From Rhodopirellula halodulae (GTDB lineage Bacteria; Planctomycetota; Planctomycetia; Pirellulales; Pirellulaceae), in contig NZ_JAJKFV010000002.1 in the NCBI RefSeq assembly GCF_020966775.1, positions 658,269 through 722,268 of the forward strand: 64,000 nucleotides of DNA, in the 5' to 3' direction. The notes beneath the pieces were generated by a model, which did not search any database, was not told the DNA's origin, and saw only the letters and a list, made by a program, of their open reading frames with translations. Position 1 is the stretch's first letter. Each line of letters starts with the position of its first letter. The position numbers and the translations under genes are program-made. Positions 46,511-55,390 of the stretch are shown in pieces.

Positions 46511-46880
46511 GTTCTTTCCTCATCGGTATGGATATTTCACGATGTTCTTCCACGTGCGGCGAGTGAATCGCCGACACAACGAACTCAATCCCGCCCACGC
46601 TGTGCAAGTTGCTGACATCCACTTCCGGCGGTTCCAAAGACAGCTCGATGTAAGGCAAGATCTTTTGAAACCGCTGCGAACGAAGATGAGTTTCCAGGTC
46701 TTCGCGTGATTCCCATTGCATCCAGTAAGTGATCACGTCGTCATCGCTGGCATCGCAAAGCACACGACAGAGCCGACACCCTTTTGCTACCTCGGTGGGA
46801 CCTGACAAACATGCCAAGACCTGAAGGATCTCATTGCGTTTGTCCGGAGGTGCCACCACTCGCAATACCACTTGGAGCAT
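46500..46880 (-). CDS. ABM-fold (antibiotic biosynthesis monooxygenase-like) protein
   Basis: This 126-residue protein matches the dimeric alpha/beta-barrel ABM fold: an initial strand LQVVLRVVAPPDKRNEILQV, then TEVAKGCRLCRVLCDASDDD and the WMQWESREDLETHLRSQRFQ segment. Members act as cofactor-free mono-oxygenases, isomerases or heme-related enzymes, so the reaction is unknown. It is the first gene after the sigma-54-type element and the activator, and overlaps the SnoaL-like gene by 11 bases. It could be a marker gene of the regulon. Confidence 0.8.
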   Translation of the reverse strand: MLQVVLRVVAPPDKRNEILQVLACLSGPTEVAKGCRLCRVLCDASDDDVITYWMQWESREDLETHLRSQRFQKILPYIELSLEPPEVDVSNLHSVGGIEFVVSAIHSPHVEEHREISIPMRKEHEG

Positions 46881-46969
46881 ATGACTTTCCTACATCGCGT
46901 CCGTCACTTTCCAACACGTCGGACCGACAGCCCATGGATGATTGAGCCGCTGCTCCTGGCTGCTCAAAT

Positions 46970-46985
46970 AGCAACCATCGTTCCG
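46970..46985 (-). promoter_or_regulatory. Candidate sigma-54 promoter (-24/-12)
   Basis: Read on the minus strand the element is CGGAACGATGGTTGCT. The -24 GG and the -12 GC are separated by the required 10 bases and the TTGCT half matches perfectly; the -24 half (CGGAAC) matches TGGCAC at four of six positions. Transcription would start near 46958, about 78 bases before the ABM start codon. A sigma-54 activator gene lies just upstream on the same strand, which supports the call. Confidence 0.5.
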
Positions 46986-47066
46986 GCGTTCTGGTTTGCC
47001 TGTCAGAAAGCAAGCAAGTGCTGCAGCGTCAGCGGTTTAGCGAAATCAGAGAGAAAGAGATGACAT

Positions 47067-47074
47067 CCAATTGG
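47067..47074. promoter_or_regulatory. Palindrome CCAATTGG (possible activator site 1)
   Basis: An 8-bp perfect palindrome about 112 bases upstream of the predicted start. Its ends match those of the 12-bp palindrome at 47097, and the centres are 32 bp apart, about three helical turns. Confidence 0.35.
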
Positions 47075-47096
47075 AAGCGAATCTCATGGAGTTTCA

Positions 47097-47108
47097 CCAA
47101 TATATTGG
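47097..47108. promoter_or_regulatory. Palindrome CCAATATATTGG (possible activator site 2)
   Basis: A 12-bp perfect palindrome about 144 bases upstream of the predicted sigma-54 start. It could be bound by a Fis-type helix-turn-helix dimer, as in enhancer sites of sigma-54 activators. Confidence 0.4.
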
Positions 47109-47191
47109 AGGCTCGCCCAGGATCTTCATGATTCACGAGGGTTTCCTTTCGCTAATCTCGATCGCGAATCCATCTCGAAACGCCATGAAGT

Positions 47192-49210
47192 CTATTGGGT
47201 TGGACGCTTGATTCCATGTTTTGCCATTCGGGCTTCCAGAGTTGTTGGTTTGATGTCCAATCGCTCTGCGGCGCCACCCTTGCCGCGAATCCGCCAACCT
47301 GTTTTCTCAAGCACAAACAGAATCTGATCACGTTCGACTTCTTTGAGCGTCCGTTGGCGGTTGGTGGAATTTTGGGAGGTCGTCAACATGTCCACTTGCA
47401 GGTTGTCGCCGACCGTCAGAATCATCGCTCGTTCGATCGTGTTGCTCAGTTCTCGGATGTTGCCGGGCCAGTCATGGTCTTGCAATTGCTGCATCGTTCT
47501 TCGGGGAATGCTTTTGATCTGTTTGCCCATTCGTTGACCGAATGCTTCCACGAATGCCCATGTGAGTGGAGGGATGTCATCGCGGCGGTCACGCAGTGGC
47601 GGAACGTGGATAGGAAAGACGTTCAACCGATAGAACAGGTCCGATCGGAAGAGGTTCTTTTGAATTGCTTCTTCCAGGTTGCGGTTGGTCGCGGCAATGA
47701 TTCGAACATCGACCGAAAGCGTCTTGGCCGTCCCCAGTCGTTCGAAGCGTCCGTCCTGCAAGACTCGCAGTAGCTTCGCTTGCAGCTCCATGGGGAATTC
47801 GCCGATCTCATCGAGAAACAAGGTCGAGCCGTCGGCCAGCTCAAATCGTCCGACCGCAGCCGACGCGGCACCCGTGTAAGCCCCAGCCGCGCGGCCAAAC
47901 AATTCACTTTCGATCAACGTCGCTGGTAGAGAAGCGCAGTTCACCACCACCATCGGCCGGTTCTTGCGGTCGCTCAAGTCATGAATCGTTTGCGCCAATA
48001 ACTCTTTGCCCGTCCCCGTCTCGCCAGTCAACAAGACCGGTGCGTCGGTGGTTGCAACACGTTCCACATTGGCGAGCACCTTGGTGATGGCATCGCTATG
48101 ACCGACGATTCGACCGTGACGATGTTTGAGAACGGCCTGCTCGCGAAGATAGAGATTGTCCTGTTCCAGTTGTTGGCGAAGCCGTTGATTTTCGGAGATG
48201 GTTTTTTGAAGCAATTGATCGTTTCGGTAACGTAGAAGTGCATTGGCAAACACACCTCCAATCACCTCAAGTCGGGAGACAATTTCGCGTGGCCACTCAC
48301 ATCTCCGCTTCATGAAAGCGAATGTCAAACCACCCAGTAATTCTCCACCCGCTTTGAGTGGGATGGTGACATTCGAAATCACTCCTTGTTGTTGACAGTG
48401 AACTCGTTCGTTCTCAGCGTCGGGAGGCAAGTCTTCTGGGATACATCGAACAAAGACGAGATGACCACTGCGGAATTGGTTGATGAACCAGGGCAACTTT
48501 GCGACTTGAAACGGTCCAATTTTAAACGGATCGCATCCGGGTACTGCATATGAATGTGAAACCATCACTTGCTCATCGTCATCACCAAACTCGACAAGCG
48601 TGCTCCGATCATTTCCTAAAAACTGAACCAACGCTTCCAAGCTCGTATTGATCCGACTGTGAACCTGGTCACAAGGCAAATTGACGAACCCAGCCGATAG
48701 ATTCGCGAGGAGCTGTTCGAAGCTAAGCCGCTCCTGGATTTCAATGTCCGCTTCTCGAGCGTCGGTGACATCGATCATCACGCCGACCCGGACTGGACCA
48801 CAGCATTCATTCAGAAAAAGTTCGTCGTCCAGACGTGATTCCATCACTTCGACCGACGCGACGCTTCCATCCGTCCGGACCATTCGAGTTAGAAAGCGAA
48901 TCGATTCGCCATGGCCGGGCGTTTGATTCCAATTCTGTTGGATGGTGTCTCGATCGTCCGGATGAATGAAGCTGAGGAGTGATTCGTCGGTGATGGTTTC
49001 GGAGTTGCGTCCGAGCAGGTCACCCATCGCAGGATTCGCGTAACAAAGTCGCCCTTCCTGGGCCAAATAAACGCCCGCGGGTGAACGCTCGAACAGGAGT
49101 CGAGCATCCCAAGGCGAATCGATCTCTGCTTGTGAGTTGAGGCCGTAAAGGGATGAATTGGTTTCCATGATCCTCGTCGCAAGCTCGATGGTCACTGCTT
49201 TTAAATGCAT
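47192..49210 (-). CDS. Sigma-54-dependent transcriptional activator (PAS-GAF-AAA-Fis)
   Basis: This 672-residue activator has a PAS domain (about 35-150, [20 protein letters not shown]), a GAF-like domain (about 165-340) and an AAA domain. The AAA domain has Walker [16 protein letters not shown] (about 396-403), the sigma-54-contact loop GAYTGA (about 442-447, a Phe-to-Tyr variant of GAFTGA), Walker [11 protein letters not shown] and the sensor [15 protein letters not shown]. It ends in a Fis-type helix-turn-helix ([20 protein letters not shown]). PAS plus GAF suggests sensing of a small molecule or redox state. It heads the minus-strand train and probably controls the promoter at 46970. An alternative start lies at 49168. 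Confidence 0.93.
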   Translation of the reverse strand: MHLKAVTIELATRIMETNSSLYGLNSQAEIDSPWDARLLFERSPAGVYLAQEGRLCYANPAMGDLLGRNSETITDESLLSFIHPDDRDTIQQNWNQTPGHGESIRFLTRMVRTDGSVASVEVMESRLDDELFLNECCGPVRVGVMIDVTDAREADIEIQERLSFEQLLANLSAGFVNLPCDQVHSRINTSLEALVQFLGNDRSTLVEFGDDDEQVMVSHSYAVPGCDPFKIGPFQVAKLPWFINQFRSGHLVFVRCIPEDLPPDAENERVHCQQQGVISNVTIPLKAGGELLGGLTFAFMKRRCEWPREIVSRLEVIGGVFANALLRYRNDQLLQKTISENQRLRQQLEQDNLYLREQAVLKHRHGRIVGHSDAITKVLANVERVATTDAPVLLTGETGTGKELLAQTIHDLSDRKNRPMVVVNCASLPATLIESELFGRAAGAYTGAASAAVGRFELADGSTLFLDEIGEFPMELQAKLLRVLQDGRFERLGTAKTLSVDVRIIAATNRNLEEAIQKNLFRSDLFYRLNVFPIHVPPLRDRRDDIPPLTWAFVEAFGQRMGKQIKSIPRRTMQQLQDHDWPGNIRELSNTIERAMILTVGDNLQVDMLTTSQNSTNRQRTLKEVERDQILFVLEKTGWRIRGKGGAAERLDIKPTTLEARMAKHGIKRPTQ

Positions 49211-49384
49211 GCCGGTGAACCAATCCCTGTCCGATCATGCATTGACGCTATTGGCTCAATGTAATCAGTGGCCTGCTCAAAACGCGAGGTGCTGATTCAG
49301 AAAAAGCGAATGGACCGAACACTGTTTGCTGGCAGAAGCATTGCGCACCGCGGCAACCTCCGAGTGAGTCATGAGGCCTCTCAC

Positions 49385-49756
49385 GCCCCGACGGGGCATC
49401 GCATTCCGACCCTGAGAAAAGCCCTGGGAGTCGGTCTTTCGCCCCAACGGTGCGACTCGATCAGGTTAGCGCCGCCCCTTCGGGGCTACCAAGGTTCGCA
49501 CCGGTCCGAGAACCCTAGAGCTGGCCCGTTGGGCCGGTAGCGTCTCCCTGACGGTGACATCGGAGTGATTGTGCACTCTCTTCTTTCGCCCCAACGGGGC
49601 ACGCCTATTTCAGCCCAGGGCGACGCCCTGGGAATCCGTCCGAATGATCAGGCTGGTAGCCCCAACGGGGCGACTCTATCTGGTCAGCGCCGCCCCTTTG
49701 GGGCTACCGAGGTTCGCACCGTTCTGAAAACCCTAGACTAGAGCTGGCCCGTTGGC
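49385..49756. repeat. Palindromic repeat array upstream of the HUH transposase
   Basis: Short GC-rich palindromes recur. GCCCCGACGGGGC is at 49385-49397 and GCCCCAACGGGGC at 49588-49600 and 49659-49671 (degenerate at 49441). GCCCCTTCGGGGC is at 49474-49486 and GCCCCTTTGGGGC at 49692-49704. GGCCCGTTGGGCC is at 49523-49535 (degenerate at 49745), and CCCAGGGCGACGCCCTGGG at 49614-49632. They are joined by conserved linkers such as GGCTACC-AGGTTCGCACCG. Two related composite units appear. They form the upstream side of a repeat-transposase-repeat arrangement. Confidence 0.8.
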
Positions 49757-49821
49757 CTGTGGCGTCTCCGTGACAGGTGCGTCGTGTCTCTCGGATATTG
49801 TGCCATTCGCAAGGTGGAACC

Positions 49822-50280
49822 ATGCCGCAGTCTTTGGCTCGCGTTTATCTGCACATCGTCTTTTCCACCAAGGGGCGAATTCCTTGGCTGAAGGATGCGA
49901 CCTTGCGATCCGAACTTTACGCGTACATGGCGACGGTTCTACGTAACAACGTTCAATCACCAGCAATCAAGATCGGTGGAGTCGAAGATCATGTTCACGC
50001 ACTGCTCACCCTCGACCGAAGTTTCGCTATCAAGGACGTGGTTCAGCACATGAAAACGGAAACCAGCAAATGGATCAAACGGCAACCAAAAGGAACGACG
50101 GAGTTCGCTTGGCAAGCTGGTTACGGTGCATTCTCTGTCAGCCAAGCCAACGTCCCGAAAGTCATCCAGTACGTTGGCAACCAAGAAAAGCATCATCGCC
50201 AACTTTCATTTCAAGACGAATTTCGAGACTTCTGCAAACGGCATGAACTTGAGATCGATGAACGTTATGTCTGGGACTGA
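49822..50280 (+). CDS. HUH single-domain transposase (RAYT/IS200-like)
   Basis: This 152-residue Y1 transposase-family protein has the HUH motif HVH at residues 57-59 (GGVEDHVHALL) and a single catalytic tyrosine at about 117 (VPKVIQYVGNQEKHH). The FAWQAGYGAFSVSQ segment is typical of the REP-associated (RAYT) branch. Such proteins nick and rejoin single-stranded DNA at short hairpins. The ATG at 49822 is preceded by AAGGTGG. No second gene (tnpB) or IS ends are evident; instead palindromic arrays flank it on both sides, as for RAYT genes with their own REP elements. Confidence 0.9.
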   Translation: MPQSLARVYLHIVFSTKGRIPWLKDATLRSELYAYMATVLRNNVQSPAIKIGGVEDHVHALLTLDRSFAIKDVVQHMKTETSKWIKRQPKGTTEFAWQAGYGAFSVSQANVPKVIQYVGNQEKHHRQLSFQDEFRDFCKRHELEIDERYVWD

Positions 50281-50295
50281 TGTCAGACTCGTGCC

Positions 50296-50502
50296 GCCCC
50301 CTTTGGGGCTTCCGACGTTCACGTCGTTCCGAAACCCAGGGCATCGCCCTGGGAATCCGTCGGAACGAACACGCCGTAGCCCCAACGGGGCGGCCGTAAC
50401 TGACTAGCGCTAACGCCGCCCCCTTTCGGGCTTCCGACGTTCATGCCGTTCTAAAAACCCAGGGCGTTGCCCTGGGCTAGAATAGAACCGGCCCGTTGGG
50501 CC
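50296..50502. repeat. Palindromic repeat array downstream of the HUH transposase
   Basis: The same palindrome families recur. GCCCCCTTTGGGGC is at 50296-50309, with a degenerate copy at 50418-50431. CCCAGGGCATCGCCCTGGG is at 50335-50353 and CCCAGGGCGTTGCCCTGGG at 50458-50476. GCCCCAACGGGGC is at 50379-50391 and GGCCCGTTGGGCC at 50490-50502. The loops of the CCCAGGGC stems differ (GAC, ATC, GTT) while the stems are identical. This indicates selection for secondary structure. Confidence 0.8.
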
Positions 50503-50568
50503 TGGGACGAATTCGTTGCGTCACATTGAATCGTGGATTCGCTGCTCGAACACTTGCGCGACAGAATG

Positions 50569-51204
50569 TCAATCGTGTTGCGGTGTGTCGAAGATGCGGT
50601 CGCCGGCGTCGCCGAGACCGGGGACGATGAAGGCTTGGTCGTTGAGCTTGGGGTCGACGGCGCCGACGAAAATCTTCACGTTCGGAAAATCCTTCGCGAC
50701 TCGATCCAGTCCCGCTTGCGAGGCGATGATGCTGAGCACACGAATCTCATCGACGCCCCAACGCATCAGCCTTCGGACCACCAGGTCAATGGAACCGCCA
50801 GTCGCTAACATCGGGTCCAAGATCAAAGCGACGTTCGGGGCACCTTTCTTGGGAAGCTTGTCGTAGTAGCCGACCGGTTCGGCGGTCTGTTCGTTGCGAT
50901 ACAAGCCCAAGTGCCACACCGAGGCATCGGGAATCATGTCCAGCAACGGATCGACCATTCCCAAACCCGCTCGCAACACCGGGACGATCCCGATGTCCGT
51001 CGCCAATTCCTGACACAGTGCATCAGCGATCGGAGTCGGAATGCTGACCGACCGAGTCGGCAGGTCGTCCGTCGCGCGAACGCCAATTAACATCGCCAAT
51101 CGCGAAACGGCCGCGCGGAACTCAGGCGGCCGCGTTCGCTTGTCTCGCAATTGACAAAGGTGATGCGAAACCAAAGGGTGCTGCAAAACGTGAACGTGCG
51201 ACAT
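50569..51204 (-). CDS. upp: Uracil phosphoribosyltransferase
   Basis: This 211-residue enzyme salvages uracil to UMP with PRPP in the cytosol. The PRPP loop is in ALILDPMLATGGSIDLVVRR and the uracil-binding C-terminus in DAGDRIFDTPQHD. The IGIVPVLRAGLGMVDPLLDM segment and the length are standard. It follows pyrC on the same strand by about 120 bases, so de novo and salvage pyrimidine genes adjoin. The palindromic array begins just beyond its 3' end. Confidence 0.95.
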   Translation of the reverse strand: MSHVHVLQHPLVSHHLCQLRDKRTRPPEFRAAVSRLAMLIGVRATDDLPTRSVSIPTPIADALCQELATDIGIVPVLRAGLGMVDPLLDMIPDASVWHLGLYRNEQTAEPVGYYDKLPKKGAPNVALILDPMLATGGSIDLVVRRLMRWGVDEIRVLSIIASQAGLDRVAKDFPNVKIFVGAVDPKLNDQAFIVPGLGDAGDRIFDTPQHD

Positions 51205-51324
51205 GACTTGGATGGCTAGGGGCGAATGAATGTGAGGTGTGCAAACGCATGATCGAAGTCCGCCATTGATCGATCAAATCAGCAAAGCAGAACAAACGAC
51301 TGAAAGGTATTGACCGTCTGTCGA

Positions 51325-52707
51325 TCAAGCATCGGTTGGACCGATGCCATCGGCAGTTTTCCAGAAGCCACCACGGGCGTGGTCGAAGGTGGGTTTTTGA
51401 CCACGGATTTTTTCGCGGAAGCCGCCGTCGATGGACCACACGATCGATCCGCCGAGGATGGTTGTCACAGGCCAACCTCGCAGCGTTTCACCGTTCCACG
51501 GGCTCCAGCGATTCTTCGTGTGTTGGTCTTCGTCGCGAATGGTGCGTTCGGAATTCATCCGGACCAAAACCAAGTCGGCGTCATAACCATTGGCGATCCG
51601 CCCTTTGCCGGTGATGCCCCAAACACGCGCCGGCGCGTCGCTCATCCAATGAGCGATCTGCGGCAGGGTGACTTTGCCTTGGTTGCATTGATCCAGCATC
51701 AACGCCAGTGAGTTCTCAACCGCGGGCAAACCCGATGGCGATTGCGGGTAGGGCTGTGCTTTCTCTTCCAAGGTATGTGGCGCGTGGTCAGTGGCGATGA
51801 CTTGAATGACATCGTCTTGCAATGCTTGCCAAAGCATCGCGTTGTCCTTCGCGGTTTTGATCGACGGATTCATCTGAATGCGTGAACCCAATCGGTCGTA
51901 GTCGTCAACGTTGAAGAACAAGTGGTGCGGGCAAACCTCGGCGGTCAAATAGGGCGAAGGTTCAGCCAGAGAAACAAGTTCGGCACCGGTCGACACGTGC
52001 AAGACATGAAAACGATGTTGATGCGTGCGTGCGAGTGTGGTTGCTCGTGCGGTGGAGATCACCGCGGCGGCTTCATCACGAATGTGCGTGTGATCATGGA
52101 TATCGGTGGTGCCCGCCAATCGTTCGGCGTTGGCACGCACGGTCGTTTCGTCTTCGCAGTGAGCGCAAATGGGCAGGGTGGTTTCGGCGAAGATGCGTTC
52201 CAGGGCGGCTTGTTCATCGACCAGCAAATTGCCAGTGCTGCTACCGATGAAAATCTTGATGCCGGGAACGTTCTGTGCCGCGTTCAATTGGTCCACATTG
52301 TCCGGAGTGGCACCAATGTAGAACCCGTAATTGACCAGCGACTTCTCGGCCGCCAAAGCTTCTTTTGCTTGCACACCTTCGACTGTGATCGCGGGCGGTT
52401 TGGTGTTGGGCATTTCCAAGAAGGTTGTCACGCCACCGGCGGCACAGGCATGGGACGCGGTTGCTAAGTCTTCCTTGTGCGTTAGGCCTGGCTCACGAAA
52501 GTGGACTTGGTCGTCAATGACGCCTGGCATGAGAACCAAGTCATCGGCTTCGATCAGGTGATCGCAAGAGGCCGTTGAGGAGGCATCCGCATCCAGGATT
52601 TTCCCGTCCTCGATCAACACATGCCGCAGCTCCATTGAACCAGAAGAGCTGCGGACACCATCGCCAGGCAGAACCGCCTGTGCGTTTCGAATCAGAGTGC
52701 GAGCCAT
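51325..52707 (-). CDS. pyrC: Dihydroorotase
   Basis: This 460-residue metal-dependent amidohydrolase makes dihydroorotate from carbamoyl-aspartate in pyrimidine synthesis. The first metal site is [20 protein letters not shown] (HxH-type with a glutamine variant, DQVHFR). [18 protein letters not shown], a later histidine in [11 protein letters not shown] and [14 protein letters not shown] follow. The first histidine of the usual DxHxH motif is replaced (D-Q-V-H), which could weaken the binuclear site. The TTG at 52719 is an alternative start; the ATG at 52707 is preferred. upp lies 120 bases downstream. Confidence 0.9.
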   Translation of the reverse strand: MARTLIRNAQAVLPGDGVRSSSGSMELRHVLIEDGKILDADASSTASCDHLIEADDLVLMPGVIDDQVHFREPGLTHKEDLATASHACAAGGVTTFLEMPNTKPPAITVEGVQAKEALAAEKSLVNYGFYIGATPDNVDQLNAAQNVPGIKIFIGSSTGNLLVDEQAALERIFAETTLPICAHCEDETTVRANAERLAGTTDIHDHTHIRDEAAAVISTARATTLARTHQHRFHVLHVSTGAELVSLAEPSPYLTAEVCPHHLFFNVDDYDRLGSRIQMNPSIKTAKDNAMLWQALQDDVIQVIATDHAPHTLEEKAQPYPQSPSGLPAVENSLALMLDQCNQGKVTLPQIAHWMSDAPARVWGITGKGRIANGYDADLVLVRMNSERTIRDEDQHTKNRWSPWNGETLRGWPVTTILGGSIVWSIDGGFREKIRGQKPTFDHARGGFWKTADGIGPTDA

Positions 52708-52842
52708 CAAATCGACCAACCAGAGAAGATCAAACCAGTGTCTTGGAAAAGTTTGATTGCCAGTTTAGCACTGATTGGTCGATGCATCTGTCCCGCTTTG
52801 CAACGACAGACTGTTGAAGCGGGATGACGTGCTCTGTGGTGA

Positions 52843-53646
52843 CTACTCCAAACGACCCGCCGCCCAGAGCATGCCGCGAACGACGTTTGCCAGAAAGACT
52901 TCGTCTTGGAACGTTTCGTTGGAGTGGCCGTAGGTGGTTCCGTAGACGCGAGCGTGTCCGTACTGGTTCGTCCAGATCACCGGGTAATCCTTGCCATCGC
53001 GTTCGCTCTTGGACGTCGCCAAAACCGTCGTGTTGGGCCAAACCTTTTCGATGATGTACAGCTCGTCCATCGCGGAGACATGAGCGGCGGGATATTCCCG
53101 CATCACGGGATGGTCTTCCGCGACCACCTTGATTGGGTAGCGGCTTTGGTGGTCGTGGCGTCGGCTGGTGACCCCCAAGAACTCACGCCAATCGTCAATC
53201 TTGGCATCGCGGTAGGTGTGCATGGCACAGTGAATCACGACGGCAGGCGTGCCCGCGTGGTGAGCCTTGGTGATTCGCTGAATGTATTCCGGGTTGGTGG
53301 TTCCGGCGAAGCACTCGTTGTGGATCACGACATCGAAAGGTTTGGCCCATGCTTCATCGTTGTAAAAATCGATCTCCGCCTCGGTTCCCTTGCCACCATC
53401 GTTGACCACCGTCCATTGGGCTTCCACGCCGGCCTTCGTGGCGGCCATTTGAAGAGCCTTGGCCTGGAAGTCGTAATCGTGGCAACAACCGCTGGTGATC
53501 AGCAGTACCTTGAGCGATCCGTTGGGCTCTGACTTGGCAGGCTCATCCGCCGACGCAGACATCGGCGCTAACGTGGGGGCAAACGCGGTCAGTGCCAACA
53601 AAAAAGTCGCGGCGAGGAGCCGCGACTGGTTGCGATGAAACGTCAT
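52843..53646 (-). CDS. Secreted ThuA-like protein
   Basis: This 267-residue protein has a signal peptide (RLLAATFLLALTAFAPTLAP) and a ThuA/class I glutamine-amidotransferase-like fold. Visible are KVLLITSGCCHDYDFQAKAL, FDVVIHNECFAGTTN, AVVIHCAMHTYRD and the tail VYGTTYGHSNETFQDEVFLA. Planctomycetes encode many exported ThuA-like proteins of unknown reaction, often linked to sugar metabolism. The catalytic cysteine of amidotransferases is not clearly conserved. It begins 2 bases after the end of the Rho_N/DUF4912 gene, so they are probably co-transcribed. Confidence 0.85.
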   Translation of the reverse strand: MTFHRNQSRLLAATFLLALTAFAPTLAPMSASADEPAKSEPNGSLKVLLITSGCCHDYDFQAKALQMAATKAGVEAQWTVVNDGGKGTEAEIDFYNDEAWAKPFDVVIHNECFAGTTNPEYIQRITKAHHAGTPAVVIHCAMHTYRDAKIDDWREFLGVTSRRHDHQSRYPIKVVAEDHPVMREYPAAHVSAMDELYIIEKVWPNTTVLATSKSERDGKDYPVIWTNQYGHARVYGTTYGHSNETFQDEVFLANVVRGMLWAAGRLE

Positions 53647-53648
53647 TC

Positions 53649-54956
53649 TCAGTTGTTCTCTTGAAGTTCGACGGTGTCCATGACTTTGGTGTTTCGTTCA
53701 ACCGCGATGACCGTCGTGCGTTGACGCAAACCGTCGCGAGTTTCGGCGGTGACCGGCAACACTTGACGTTTGTCAGGGAATTCCATTCGGACGGTGAAGG
53801 CACCATCGTTTTGGAGTTTGACCGGATGGCCGCCGACCATGACCGAAGCGGTCGGGTCGGCTTTGCCAAAGACGATCAATTCCGCTTCGACGTCCAAACG
53901 CAGTTTGGTTTGACGAAGCAGCGAAGGGTCGCCGGTGGTGGAGCCGGAATCATTGCGATGCGGCATTTTGCGTTGCAATCGTTCTTCGAACACTTCACGA
54001 AGATCGTTGCTGCGAGACTCGTAACCACCGCTGAGAGCGTAGATGCGTTCGTAGTCTTCCGCGATGTCCTGCCAATGCTCGTCCAGTCGTTGGCAATCGC
54101 CGGGAACCGGAGTTTCGACCACGTTGCTACGGCAAAGGCAGTGGAATTCACCGTCGCCGGCCAAGTATCCGATCGCGACTCGGTAACGTGACGGCGGGTC
54201 TTGCACGTCGACGTACCAATTGCTGACACCACCGTGAACCGTGATGTCACGAGCGACGGTTTCCGCGGCGTTGCTGGTCACATCGCCGACCGCGAGCAAT
54301 CGCAGGGTTGGGGTTGCCGTGTGCCACTTTTCGGCCATCGCTGATTGGGCACGTTGCACGCTGGTTTGGGTGATCTCCCAACTGGCTTGCAGCCAGTATG
54401 CGTCGCGGACGACCAGAACGATGCGGTCTTTGTGGGGGCTGTCAGCACGGTGACGCTGAGCACCGTCGGTCACGGCGGCACCGGCGACCAGTGTGCCGGT
54501 GGACAGGTCCTTGTGCTTTTGAACCAATTCGCGGCGGCGACGCATTTCAGCGCGAATGCGTTCGGTCTTTGCGGAAACCTTGGGTTCGGTCAGATCTGTC
54601 AGGGGAGCGTCCGGACGATTGCGAACAATGGCTTTGGATTTGGACGCCGTGGACGCTTTGCGAGCGGGCGACTTCGAAGTCGATTTGCTGGAGCTGGTTT
54701 CGCGAGTTTTTTTCGAACTGGCCGAGACCCGCGTCTCGCCGGACTTGCGAGTGGATTTCGGTTTTGCCGATCCGGTGCCGGCACGACTCTTTTTCGCGTC
54801 GCTGGCTGCTTTTCGGCGCAAACGTTGCTGGACTTTCTTGATCTCACTGATCAAGTCATCCTTCCGCATCGAGTGCCAGCCTGTGATGCCGTAGTTCTTA
54901 GCGATTTCAGCCAATTCGCGACGGGTTTGCGACGGTAGATCAACAGTACTAATCAA
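53649..54956 (-). CDS. Rho_N and DUF4912 domain protein
   Basis: This 435-residue protein has an N-terminal Rho_N-like helical domain (RRELAEIAKNYGITGWHSMR, KDDLISEIKK). A long basic Ser/Lys/Arg-rich linker with SAP-like repeats (about 50-115) and a DUF4912-like core (IVLVVRDAYWLQASWEITQ, then WYVDVQDPPSRYRVAIGYLA) follow. Such proteins may bind nucleic acid through the Rho_N head, but no function is established. The TTG start at 54956 is supported by AGGAG (54963-54967) at ideal spacing. Rho_N plus DUF4912 pairs are widespread in planctomycetes. Confidence 0.8.
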   Translation of the reverse strand: MISTVDLPSQTRRELAEIAKNYGITGWHSMRKDDLISEIKKVQQRLRRKAASDAKKSRAGTGSAKPKSTRKSGETRVSASSKKTRETSSSKSTSKSPARKASTASKSKAIVRNRPDAPLTDLTEPKVSAKTERIRAEMRRRRELVQKHKDLSTGTLVAGAAVTDGAQRHRADSPHKDRIVLVVRDAYWLQASWEITQTSVQRAQSAMAEKWHTATPTLRLLAVGDVTSNAAETVARDITVHGGVSNWYVDVQDPPSRYRVAIGYLAGDGEFHCLCRSNVVETPVPGDCQRLDEHWQDIAEDYERIYALSGGYESRSNDLREVFEERLQRKMPHRNDSGSTTGDPSLLRQTKLRLDVEAELIVFGKADPTASVMVGGHPVKLQNDGAFTVRMEFPDKRQVLPVTAETRDGLRQRTTVIAVERNTKVMDTVELQENN

Positions 54957-55390
54957 GGCGGGCTCCTCAGTTGAACACCGACGTTACCCGCCAAAAGGGT
55001 GGGCAGTTGGGTGCGGAAGGTTGATTTGAGGCAACAGATTGACGCCGTAGGGCATCCAATCGGCTCCGGAAGGTGGCGGAAATGCCACATGGATGGCTTT
55101 AATGGGGGAATCTGCTGCCCAACCATTATGGCAACGGAATGCTCATTGTTCTAGTGTGCGAATGACGAAATGCCGCAATGAGACGGGAAAAGACGAGGCT
55201 TTTGGTGACAAAAACCTTGTGACCGTCCAATTTTGGCAGAGTGTCCGCGCGTCAACACTGGTCGCCAGTGGTCGTTGGGTTCGGAAGTTAGCTTACTCAA
55301 TTGAGCGTTTTTGACGAGCATTTGGCTAACTAGAGGGGCGAAGGCCGTGTCCGAATCGCTCGTTCGAAAGAAACTCCACCGAGAAACGAA
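54957..55390. promoter_or_regulatory. 434-bp divergent intergenic region before the F-type ATP synthase
   Basis: This region separates the Rho_N/DUF4912 gene (minus) from the atp operon (plus). Open frames within it lack family features. It must contain the atp promoter. A TTGACG at about 55311 is followed by no properly spaced -10, so no promoter is called. Confidence 0.45.

Larger units (their letters stand above)
46881..47191. promoter_or_regulatory. Regulatory spacer downstream of the activator
   Basis: These 311 bases separate the activator gene (minus) from the ABM gene (minus). They contain a sigma-54-like -24/-12 element and two CCAA/TTGG palindromes, described separately. No open frame of note is present. 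It is the largest gap in the minus-strand train and the most likely place for the main promoter. Confidence 0.55.

Noticed and set aside
49385..50502. CRISPR array
   Set aside because: The repeats are short palindromes of several kinds with irregular spacing and no equal-length spacers, and no cas gene is present.
55093..55314. Small plus-strand frame upstream of the atp operon
   Set aside because: No ribosome-binding site or family resemblance; it sits in the probable promoter region.
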